DNA from: Lolium rigidum
Taxonomy: Eukaryota > Streptophyta > Magnoliopsida > Poales > Poaceae
Reading direction: 5' to 3'
Length of the DNA stretch: 64,000 nucleotides
Assembly (NCBI RefSeq): GCF_022539505.1
Contig: NC_061513.1
Span: forward strand, 346,595,617 to 346,659,616
Made by a program: the position numbers and the translations under genes
The notes under the pieces: model-generated
Databases searched by the model: none
What the model was told of the DNA's origin: nothing
Seen by the model: the letters and a program-made list of their open reading frames with translations, nothing else
Shown: positions 45,601 through 55,837 of the stretch, piece by piece
Layout of the letters: each line of letters opens with the position of its first letter
Position numbering within the stretch: position 1 is the first letter of the stretch

Positions 45601-46187
45601 TTATGAAAACTTGCATTCGCCTATGACTTTCGGGTCTGTGGCTATAGCTAGTGCATGATACACCTATTCCCTAATATGAACTTGCTGAGTACGCTCGTAC
45701 TCATCCCACTCTTAAATCCCCTGCTTAGCTATGGAGGCACCGGAGGATGAACTACCGTGGAACTCGAAGACAAAGGAGTCAACTGCAACAAGATGGAGAA
45801 TCCAAGCAAAGAAGTCAATGAAGTCAGCTGCTGCAGCAACTATAGTGGAAACTTAGACTAGTAATAAAAGGGAGCCTTTCCCTAATCCTAGCACCTAAGT
45901 AGCTAGATTTCTATAGCAAGCCTAGTAGCTCTGAAGTTTAAGTTAGCAATAAGTTCGACTACGAGTCGTTCTTCTGGAGCTTTATTTGAAGTTTTACCTC
46001 ACTGTAAAGTAGGAGGCTGTGTTGATCTTTTGTAAACAGCTTGTGTATCCTTCTATAGACATACCTTGGACTCGCATATGTTTCGTTGTACCACTCGAGG
46101 GATGTAATATGAGTGGAACGGTGTTTCACTTGTGTTATGTCAACGACTTGTGTACTACACCATGCAGTGGTACGCTGGGTCACCACA
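39634..46187 (+). repeat. 6.55-kb LTR of a LARD (large retrotransposon derivative)
   Basis: It starts TGTAATATCCCAG and ends ACCACA immediately before GC and a tRNA-Met-type primer site (46190). The whole stretch is non-coding. A GC-rich block (42050-42900) contains CTATAAATAG at 42318-42327, the likely retroelement TATA, so transcripts would start near 42350. A second copy of 41314-44275 lies at 55838-58830, confirming the repeat status. Very long non-coding LTRs are typical of Triticeae LARDs. Confidence 0.7.
42318..42327 (+). promoter_or_regulatory. TATA box of the LARD LTR
   Basis: CTATAAATAG, repeated at 56828-56837 in the second LTR copy within conserved flanks. It marks the probable U3/R boundary. 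The ATGAAGCCGACGGAGGAG frame downstream is conserved in both copies but breaks soon and is not a recognised protein. Confidence 0.55.
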
Positions 46188-46189
46188 GC

Positions 46190-46201
46190 TGGTATCAGAG
46201 C
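46190..46201 (+). other. Primer-binding site (tRNA-Met type) of the LARD
   Basis: TGGTATCAGAGC, the standard plant initiator tRNA-Met primer site, 2 bp after the LTR end. It sets the orientation of the element as plus. Confidence 0.85.
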
Positions 46202-46593
46202 AAATGCTTTGACCCTAGGATTAAAACCCTTTAAAGGAGTCCTATAGGTTTGGTAGTGTCTATAGGAAGTTGTATTAGCTAAGACAACTGTGTTAAACCA
46301 ACTATTCTTATGACTTGAGATGGGTATTCAATTGAGAATAATCCTGACACACTTGAGTCAATTTTTCTTATCTATCTTTCTTAAGTATAGTTGATTAGTT
46401 ATCTTGCTTCATTCCAAATAACTAGAACACCATTGGAGCTTAAGATAATGGGTGGTAGTAGACCACAGTTGGTATACAATACATGTTAGTCCAAAGAGAG
46501 GATACAACCATAAGGAAGATATCCTATTGGAAGAAGTATACCAACGCAAGTTATGGTTAAGTAAGAATCATTTAGAATGTCTAATGACTAATG

Positions 46594-48336
46594 TGATGTC
46601 TACGGGTGCTTCTATTCTTGTAGACAGTGTTGGGCCTCCAAGAGCAGAGGTTTGTAGAACAGCAGAAAGTTTCCCTTAAGTGGATTACCCAAGGTTTATC
46701 GAACTTAGGGAGGAAGAGGTCAAAGATATCCCTCTCATGCAACCCTGCAACCACAAAGCAAGAAGTCTCTTGTGTCCCCAACACACCTAATAGGTGTACT
46801 AGTTCGGCGAAGAGATAGTGAAATACAAGTGGTATGAATGAATATGAGCAGTAGTACGGCGCCGGAAAATAGCTTACTCGGCATGCAATTGATGGTAGTA
46901 ATATTACGAGAAGTAAACAAGCAGTAGTAACTCAGCAGTAGTAACGCAAGTAAAACAAGTAACAAGCGACGATAGTAGTATTTAGGAACAAGGCCTAGGG
47001 ATTAGACTTTCACTAGTGGACACTCTCAACATTGATCACATAACAGAATAGATAAATGCATACTCTACACTCTCTTGTTGGATGATGAACACATTGCGTA
47101 GGATTACACGAACCCTCAATGCCGGAGTTAACAAGCTCCACAATTCAATGTTCATATTTAAATAACCTTAGAGTGCATGAAAGATCGACACGACTAAACC
47201 CAGTACTAACATAGCATGCACACTGTCACCCTCATGCTTATGTAGGAGGAATAATACACATCAATACTATCATAGCAATAGTTAACTTCGCAATCTACAA
47301 GAGATCATGATCATAGCATAAACCAAGTACTAACACGGATGCACACACTGTCACCATTACATCGTGCAGGGAGGAATAAAACTACTTTAATAACATTGCT
47401 AGAGTAGCACATAGATAAATTGTGATACAAAACACATTGCAATCATAAAGAGATATAAATAAGCACTTCACTATGCCATTCATAACAAGTGAATAAGTAT
47501 TCCGTGAAATATAGCCTAAGAGACCCACACGGTGCACACACTCGTCACCTTTACACACGTGGGACAAGGAGTCTCCGGAGATCACATAAGTAAAACTCAC
47601 TTGACTAGCACAATGACATCTAGATTACAAGCATCATCATATGAATCTCAATCATGTAAGGCAGCTCATGAGATTATTGTATTGAAGTACATAGGAGAGA
47701 GATGAACCACATAGCTACCGGTACAGCCCCGAGCCTTGATGGAGAACTACTCCCTCTTCATGGGAGCAGCAGCGTTGATGAAGATGGCGGTGGAGATGGC
47801 AGCGGTGTCGATGGAGAAGCCTTCCGGGGGCACTTCCCCGCTCCGGCAGGGTGCCGGAACAGAGACTCCTGTCCCCGGATCTTGGCTTCGCGATGGCGGC
47901 GGCTCTGGAAGGTTTCGCGTACCGTGGCTTCTTCTGTAAGGGTTTTCGATGCAGGGGCTTTATATAGGCGAAAGGGCGGAGTCGGAGGGTCGAAGGGGCG
48001 GCCACACCATAGGGCCGCGCGGCCAGGGGGTGGGCCGCGCCACCCTATCATCTGGGGGCCCTGTGGCCTGCCTCTGGCGGCTCTCGGGTGTTCTGGATGC
48101 TTCCGGGCAAAATAGGAACCTGGGCATTGATTTCGTCCAATTCCGAGAATATTTCGTTACTAGGATTTCTGAAACCAAAAACAGCGTGAAAACGAGAACC
48201 GGCACTTCGGCATCTTGTTAATAGGTTAGTTCCGGAAAATGCACGAATATGACATATAATGTGCATAAAACATGTAGGTATCATCAATAAAGTAGCATGG
48301 AACATAAGAAATTATCGATACGTTGGAGACGTATCA
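46594..48336 (-). repeat. Left (3') LTR of the Athila-like element
   Basis: 1743 bp, nearly identical to 51598-53338. The open frame at 47702-48115 and its counterpart at 52704-52970 lie on the opposite strand to the element and are LTR sequence. Confidence 0.85.
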
Positions 48337-50790
48337 GCATCCCCAAGCTTAGTTCTCGCTCGTCCCGAGCGGAGTAAAACGATAACAAAGATAATTTCTG
48401 AAGTGACATGCCATCATAAACTTGATCATATTGTAAACATATGTAATGAATGCAGCGATCAAAACAATGGTAATGACATGAGTAAACAAATGAATCATAA
48501 AGCAAATACTTTTCATGAATAGCACTTTCAAGACAGGCATCAATAAGTCTTGCATAAGAGTTAACTCATAAAGCAATAATTTAAAGTATAGACATTGAAG
48601 CAACACAATGGAAGATTAAGTTTCAGCGGTTGCTTTCAACTTGTAACATGTATATCTCATGGATAATTGTCAACATAGAGTAATATAACAAATGCAATAA
48701 GCAAGTATGTAAGAATCAATGCACAGTTTACACAAGTGTTTGCTTCTTGAGATGGAGAGAAATAGGTGAACTGACTCAACATAAAGGTAAAAGAATGGTC
48801 CTTCAAAGAGGAAAGCATCGATTGCTATATTTGTGCTAGAGCTTTGGTTTTGAAAACATAAAGAGAGCATAAAAGTAAAATTTTGAGAGGTGTTTGTTGT
48901 TGTCAACGAATGGTAGTGGGCACTCTAACTACCTCATCAACCGGACTTTCAAGAGCGGCTCCCATGAAGGATGTTATCTCTACCGAGCAAGGTAGATCAT
49001 CCCTCTTCTCTTTTGTTTACACATGTACTTTAGTTTAGTTTTTCTTTATTTATGGATGACACTCCTCCCAACCTTTTGCTTACACAAGCCATGGCTAACC
49101 GAATCCTCGGGTGCCTTCCAACATTCACATACCATGGAGGAGTGTCTATTTGCAAAATTAAGTTGCTTACCGATGAATCGAGCAAAACATGTGAAGAGAA
49201 TTATTAATGAAAGTTAATTAATTGGGGCTGGGAACCCCATTGCCAGCTCTTTTTGCAAAATTATTGGATAAGCGGATGTGCCACTAGTCCATTGTGAAAG
49301 TCTGTCAAAAAGTAAATGACAAGATCGAAAGATAAAACACCACATACTTCCTCATGAGCTATAAAACATTGACACAAATAAGAGGTGATAAATTTTGAAT
49401 TGTTTAAAGGTAGCGCTCAAGCAATTTACTTTGGAATGGCGGATAAATACCATGTAGTAGGTAGGTATGGTGGACACAAATGGCATAGTGGTTGGCTCAA
49501 GGATTTTGGATGCATGAGAAGTATTCCCTCTCGATACAAGGTTTAGGCTAGCAAGGTTATTCGAAACAAACACAAGGATGAACCGGTGCAGCAAAACTCA
49601 CATAAAAGACATATTGTAAACATTATAAGACTCTACACCGTCTTCCTTGTTGTTCAAAACTCAATACTAGAAATTATCTAGACTTTAGAGAGACCAATTA
49701 TGCAAACCAAATTTTAGCATGCTCTATGTATTTCTTCATTAATGGGTGCAAAGCATATGATGCAAGAGCTTAAACATGAGCACAACAATTGCCAAGTATC
49801 ACATTATCCAAGACATTTTACCAATTACTACATGTAGCATTTTCCAATTCCAAACCATATAACCATTTAACGAAGAGGAAACTTCGCCATGAATATTATG
49901 AGCTAAGAACACATGTGTTCATACGAACCAGCGGAGCGTATCTCTCTCCCACACAAGTATGAACTTATTCAAACACAAACAAAAACAAAAACGAACAGAC
50001 GCTCCAAGTGAAGTACATAAGATGTGATCGAATAAAAATATAGTTTCAAGAGAAGGAACCTGATACTTTGTCGATGAAGAAGGGGATGCCTTGGGCATCC
50101 CCAAGCTTAGACGCTTGAGTCTTCTTAGAATATGCAGGGGTGAACCACGGGGGCATCCCCAAGCTTAGCTTTCACTCCTCTTGATCATAGTATATCATAC
50201 TCCTCTCTTGACCCTTGAAAACTTCCTTCACACCAAACTTTAAGCAAACTCATTAGAGGGTTAGTGCTCAATTAATAATTCACACATTCAGAGGTGACAC
50301 AAACATTCTTTACACTTCTGGACATTGCATAAAGCTACTGGACATTAATGGATCAAAGAAATGAATCCAACATAGCAAAAGAGGCAATGCGAAATAAAAG
50401 GCAGAATCTGTCAAAAACAGAACAGTCCGTAAAGACGAATTTAAAGCTGGTACCAGACTTGCTCAAATAGAAAAACTCAAAACTAATGAAAGTTGGGTAC
50501 ATATCTGGGGATCACTCTCGTAAATTGGCAGATTTTTTCGAATTTTCTACAGAGGCCTGTGCCCAGATTCGTGACAGACAGCAATGCTGTTTCTGCGCAG
50601 CGATCCCAAATATAACATCAACTTTAACATAGAAACTTTACTTGGCACAAAAACATGATAAGGAGAGGTTGCTACAGTAGTAAACAACTTCCAAGACTCA
50701 ACAAAACAAAAATTGCTGTAGTAAAATAAACACATGGGTTATCTCCCAATAAGTTCTTTCTTTATAGCCATTAAGATGGGCTCAGCAGTT

Positions 50791-51432
50791 TTAATGATGC
50801 ACTCGCAAGAAATAGAAGTTGAAGCAAAAGAGAGCATCAAGAGGCAAATTCAAAACACATTTAAGTCTAACATGCTTCCTATGCATAGGAATCTTGTAAA
50901 TAAACAAGTTCAAGAAGCATAATGCAACAAGCATAGAAAGATAAAACAAGTGTAGCTTAAAAAATTTCAGCACATAGAGAGGTGTTTTAGTAACATGAAA
51001 ATTTTTACAACCATATTTTCCTCTCTCATAATAACTTTCAGTAGCAACATGAGCAAACTCAACAATATAACTATCACATAAAACATTCTTATCATGAGTC
51101 TCATGCATAAAATTATTACTCCCCACATAGGCATAATCAATTTTATTAATTGTAGTGGGAGCAAATTCAACAAAGTAGCTATCATTATTATTCTCATCAT
51201 CAAATATAGGAGGCATAGTATCATCAAAGTAAATTTTCTCCTCAATGCTTGGGGGACTAAAAATATCATGCTCATCAAAGCCAGCTTCCCCAAGCTTAGA
51301 ATTTTCCATAGCATTAGCAACAATAGTGTTCAAAGCATTCATATTAATATGTTCCATGGGTTTTTTAATTTTCGCATCAAACCATCCATGTCTTAAATCA
51401 GGAAATAGAATAAAAAGGTCATTGTTGTCCAT
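50791..51432 (-). pseudogene. Degenerate internal ORF of the Athila-like element
   Basis: A 213-codon frame on the element's sense strand, starting MDNNDLFILFPDLRHGWFDA and containing PSIEEKIYFDDTMPPIFDDE and PLYVLKFFKLHLFYLSMLVA. It is Asp/Asn- and Phe-rich with no gag or pol motif. Similar frames recur in grass Athila-type elements. It may be a remnant of an envelope- or gag-region ORF; I assign no function. Confidence 0.45.
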
Positions 51433-51597
51433 TATGCCTCACTAGTGTAAACAAGAAACCAAATGTCGCAATTGCAGAGTCTAAAGGAAATAGCTTCGTG
51501 CACACACACAATGGCGCCGTAGAAGAATCGTACTACGGAACCGAAGTATGAGTGCCTTTTACCTTTCCTCCCCGGCAACGGCGCCGTGAAAAGTGCT

Positions 51598-53338
51598 TGA
51601 TGTCTACGGGTGCTTCTATTCTTGTAGACAAGTGTTGGGCCTCCAAGAGCAGATGTTTGTAGAACAGCAGCAAGTTTCCCTTAAGTGGATTACCCAAGGT
51701 TTATCGAACTCAGGGAGGAAGAGGTCAAAGATATCCCTCTCATGCAACCCTGCAACCACAAAGCAAGAAGTCTATTGTGTCCCCAACACACCTAATAGGT
51801 GTACTAGTTCGGCGAAGAGATAGTGAAATACAAGTGGTATGAATGAATATGAGCAGTAGTACGGCGCCAGAAAATAGCTTACTGGCATGCAGTTGATGGT
51901 AGTAATATTGCAGGAAGTAAACAAGCAGTAGTAACTCAGCAGTAGTAACGCAGTAAAACAGTAACAAGCAGCGATAGTAGTATTTAGGAACAAGGCCTAG
52001 GGATTAGACTTTCACTAGTGGACACTCTCAACATTGATCACATAACAGAATAGATAAATGCATACTCTAGACTCTCTTGTTGGATGATGAACACATTGCG
52101 TAGGATTACACGAACCCTCAATGCCGGAGTTAACAAGCTCCACAATTCAATGTTCATATTTAAATAACCTTAGAGTGCATGAAAGATCGACACGACTAAA
52201 CCCAGTACTAACATAGCATGCACACTTGTCACCCTCATGCTTATGTAGGAGGAATAATACACATCAATACTATCATAGCAATAGTTAACTTCGCAATCTA
52301 CAAGAGATCATGATCATAGCATAAACCAAGTACTAACACGGATGCACACACTCGTCACCATTACATCGTGCGGGAGGAATAAAACTACTTTAATAACATT
52401 GCTAGAGTAGCACATAGATAAATTGTGATACAAAACACATTGCAATCATAAAGAGATATAAATAAGCACTTCACTATGCCATTCATAACAGTGAATAAGT
52501 ATTCTGTGAAATATAGCCTAAGAGACCCACACGGTGCACACATCTGTCACCTTTACACACGTGGGACAAGGAGTCTCCGGAGATCACATAAGTAAAACTC
52601 ACTTGACTAGCACAATGACATCTAGATTACAAGCATCATCATATGAATCTCAATCATGTAAGGCAGCTCATGAGATTATTGTATTGAAGTACATAGGAGA
52701 GAGATGAACCACATAGCTACCGGTACAGCCCCGAGCCTTGATGGAGAACTACTCCCTCTTCATGGGAGCAGCAGCGTTGATGAAGATGGCGGTGGAGATG
52801 GCAGCGGTGTCGATGGAGAAGCCTTCCGGGGGCACTTCCCTGCTCCGGCAGGGTGCCGGAACAGAGACTCCTGTCCCCCAGATCTTGGCTTCGCGATGGC
52901 GGCGGCTCTGGAAGGTTTCGCGTACCGTGGCTTCTTCTGTAAGGGTTTTCGATGCAGGGGCTTTATATAGGCGAAAGGGCGGAGTCGGAGGGTCGAAGGG
53001 GCGACCACACCATAGGGCCGCGCGGCCAGGGGGTGGGCCGTGCCACCCTATCATCTGGGGGCCCTGTGGCCCTCCTCTGGCGGCTCTCGGGTGTTCTGGA
53101 TGCTTCCGGGCAAAATAGGAACCTGGGCGTTGATTTCGTCCAATTCCGAGAATATTTCGTTACTAGGATTTCCGAAACCAAAAACAGCAGAAAACAGGAA
53201 CTGGCACTTCGGCATCTTGTTAATAGGTTAGTTCCAGAAAATGCACGAATATGACATATAATGTGCATAAAACATGTAGGTATCATCAATAAAGTAGCAT
53301 GGAACATAAGAAATTATCGATACGTTGGAGACGTATCA
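51598..53338 (-). repeat. Right (5') LTR of the Athila-like element
   Basis: 1741 bp; its inner edge is followed on the minus strand by AGCACTTTTCA and then the primer site. Confidence 0.85.
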
Positions 53339-55377
53339 TAATGTTACGTAATGTAGCGAAGTTATACGAGGTAGTTTAGATCTATGATAAGTCAATCATA
53401 GGAGGTAAGGAAGAGTGATAGGAGTTATACAAGTCTACTTTTCCTAGTAGAGTTGTAATCATATATGATTCACTTGAGAGTCATGATGTGATGGAGTAGA
53501 ACATCATGAGTGAGACAACAGGAGTATGATTAGGAGTAGGATTTAAGGAATAGTTCGAAAACTTAGGCCTTAAAATCATGTTAACTATGTCAAATATGCT
53601 AGAACCATAGTCCTTACTTTAAAGAAGGCATATTTAGAGCATATCACATAGAGAAATCCTGGAGTCATAGGTGGTATATTCCAAAACTCCTGTGTTTAGA
53701 GTAGCCATGTTATAGCCTCGAGAGATCATGTGAGGTTAGTTTTCAATTAAATGGAAGGTAAGTTAGCACTTTCCAAGGAAATTAGGTCAACCACAACTAT
53801 TTTGGACCAATTTGCTCAAGTTTATTTGATTGCAAGTGAGCAATCGAGGTAAATATTGAGACAAATAGTAGAAATCCCTATATATGTGCTAAGTATCACA
53901 ACCTAAACCTATTTTATGTGGTGTTATATACTACACATCTGAGACTGATGTTTAGGGATGTCTTACCCAACTATTATATTCAGGCATATAAAGATGTGTA
54001 TTATAAGCACAAAGCTGGATCTTCTTGGATTTTATTGGATTTTCATTGTTTGACTAGATCCATACATGAAGTTTGACTTTGATATGCAAATGCATGTTGC
54101 AATATCAAGCTCATACTTGATGTTAAGGTCTAGAGGGTCAATGTATTTGTGTGAGGAAGTGATGAACTCTGAAGATTTTGAAGACAAGATGAAGGTTCAC
54201 TGGAAGAAGGAAGTACAGTTGTGGGAAGCAACCACACTACTTCAAAGGAAGGACTAATCACAACTCACTTTTATCCTCAATTGAGGAGTACTTCAACATG
54301 GAAGTACCCTGGAAGTGAGAAAAATAGTGAATATGGAGCAGTAGAAGTGGAGCCGTATTCATTATGGAAGAAGGGAATGCAAGTGGAGTCACTTACGATA
54401 CTATCTTTATAGTGTCAACAAGTGGTTATACCTTGCAAAACAAATAGTCGAAGAAGTAAAATAGACAAGTAATTAAAGTCGCAATCGATATAATGAGACC
54501 GCAGCTGATATGGGATAAACGTGAAGAGGAAGCATTGAAAGTGAGGTAGATCTTGACCAAAACTATAAAAGTATCCGCATCTGGTAGGTAGATGTTGACT
54601 AGAACCATAAATAGTCCACCACTGGTATCAAATAAGCCACATATGGTGCTAGTTAGTCCGTAGCTTGAACATTCCTTTACTCTAAAAGAAAGAGGGATTC
54701 CGCAGCTGGTATTTCGCAGCTGGTATTCCGTAGTTGGTAACCATTTAGTCGGAGGGTTCACATCGGATACCCACAACTGTGTGGATACACCGCAAAGAAT
54801 TCTCCGTGAGACTCTAGAATAGTACAAGCTAAAAGCCAGACCAAGACCAATCTTCTAACCTTGGAGTTTAATGATTAGAAGAAAAGGAGTTTAAAGATCA
54901 TTAGTAAACTCCAAGGGGGGGAGGAAAGGCTGAAGGAGAAGTATTAAGATATGATTTGGAGTATGACAGACAAAGAAGAAGGTCTGAACTGAGAGGAAGT
55001 TCGATCTTATTTTCATAAGGTTGTTGGAAAGTATCCATATAAAATTACTCTCAGGAGGATGTCAGATCAGAAGCCGAGGTTCATATCTCGAAGAAGTAAG
55101 GGTTAAACCTAACTTGAGTGGGTAATTGATAATTACTCAAGAGTAGAAGAGCTCAAGTAAGTCTAAGATAATGAAGTTGGATGAAGAAGATGTCAGAGGA
55201 CAACCAAAGCTTGCAAAGCTTAAAGACCGAAGGCTTTGACCAAACCAAAACTAATGTTTATTAGAAAGATTCCTTTCATGGAACCTAAAGAAACCAAAAG
55301 GAGGACAACTAGTATAAACTAGAAGCCATGACTGGATGGACTAAATGAGTCTGATCCATTTGAAGGAATATAACCAG

Positions 55378-55425
55378 TGATACGTCTCAAACGTATCTAT
55401 AATTTCTTATGTTCCATGCTACTTT
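55378..55425 (-). mobile_element. Athila-type LTR end fragment at the gap
   Basis: It starts TGATACGTCTCAAACGTATC and matches the reversed LTR end of the 46594-53338 family for 48 bp, then runs into the N gap. Confidence 0.7.
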
Positions 55426-55525
55426 NNNNNNNNNNNNNNNNNNNNNNNNNNNNNNNNNNNNNNNNNNNNNNNNNNNNNNNNNNNNNNNNNNNNNNNNNNN
55501 NNNNNNNNNNNNNNNNNNNNNNNNN
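55426..55525. other. Assembly gap (100 N)
   Basis: Exactly 100 unknown bases, the usual placeholder for a gap of unknown size. It separates unrelated transposon ends, so the true missing length may be many kilobases. Confidence 0.95.
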
Positions 55526-55836
55526 TCGAAGGAAGGGGTGGCGTGCGCTGATTTGTGTTTGGTGTGAACGATGATTGTCCTCCTTTCTCGATAACCCTAG
55601 ATACATATTTATAGTCCAAGGGACTTTCTAATTGAGCGTGCACCTTAGCCGTGCACGGGCCGGACTCTATGCTGGCCAACTCCTAAACACGTATCGATCT
55701 ACTGTGTCCGAGATACACGGGCCGGTTTAGCCCAAACTCTTAGCGCAAGGCCGCTTTGAAGATGCTCCACGTGTACGTCCTTGCGAAGCCCATCTTCATA
55801 TGGCCCATCTCGGTTGGCCCCAAATCACGGTGATAG
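55526..55836 (-). mobile_element. Reversed fragment of the Tat-like LTR
   Basis: The minus strand matches roughly the first 320 bp of the LTR at 15929 (ACTATAAATATGTATC, CCACGTG region, TATCACCG end), with many substitutions. It ends at the junction with the LARD LTR. Confidence 0.7.
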
Positions 55837-55837
55837 A

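Larger units (their letters stand above)
46594..53338 (-). mobile_element. Athila-like non-autonomous Gypsy element
   Basis: LTRs 46594-48336 (1743 bp) and 51598-53338 (1741 bp) are bounded TG...CA. The 5-bp duplication TAATG lies at 46589-46593 and 53339-53343. The primer site reads (C)GGCGCCGTTGCCGGGGAGG on the minus strand at 51567-51586, and a purine tract (CTAAGCTTGGGGATGC, minus) lies at 48337-48352, so the element runs right to left. The LTR begins TGATACGTCTCCAACGTATC in its own sense, a very common pooid-grass repeat. The internal 3.26 kb has only one degenerate ORF and no pol. Confidence 0.88.
46202..55377 (+). mobile_element. Internal domain of the LARD (interrupted)
   Basis: Non-coding DNA, about 2.4 kb once the Athila-like insert (46594-53338) is removed. 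No gag or pol remains. Its right part (54499-54735) holds several degenerate copies of a CCGCAGCTGGTAT motif like the primer-site junction. The 3' end is lost at the assembly gap. Confidence 0.6.

Noticed and set aside
47702..48115. 137-aa frame, repeated at 52704
   Set aside because: Lies within both LTRs, antisense to the element, no recognisable domain; repeated because the LTR is repeated.
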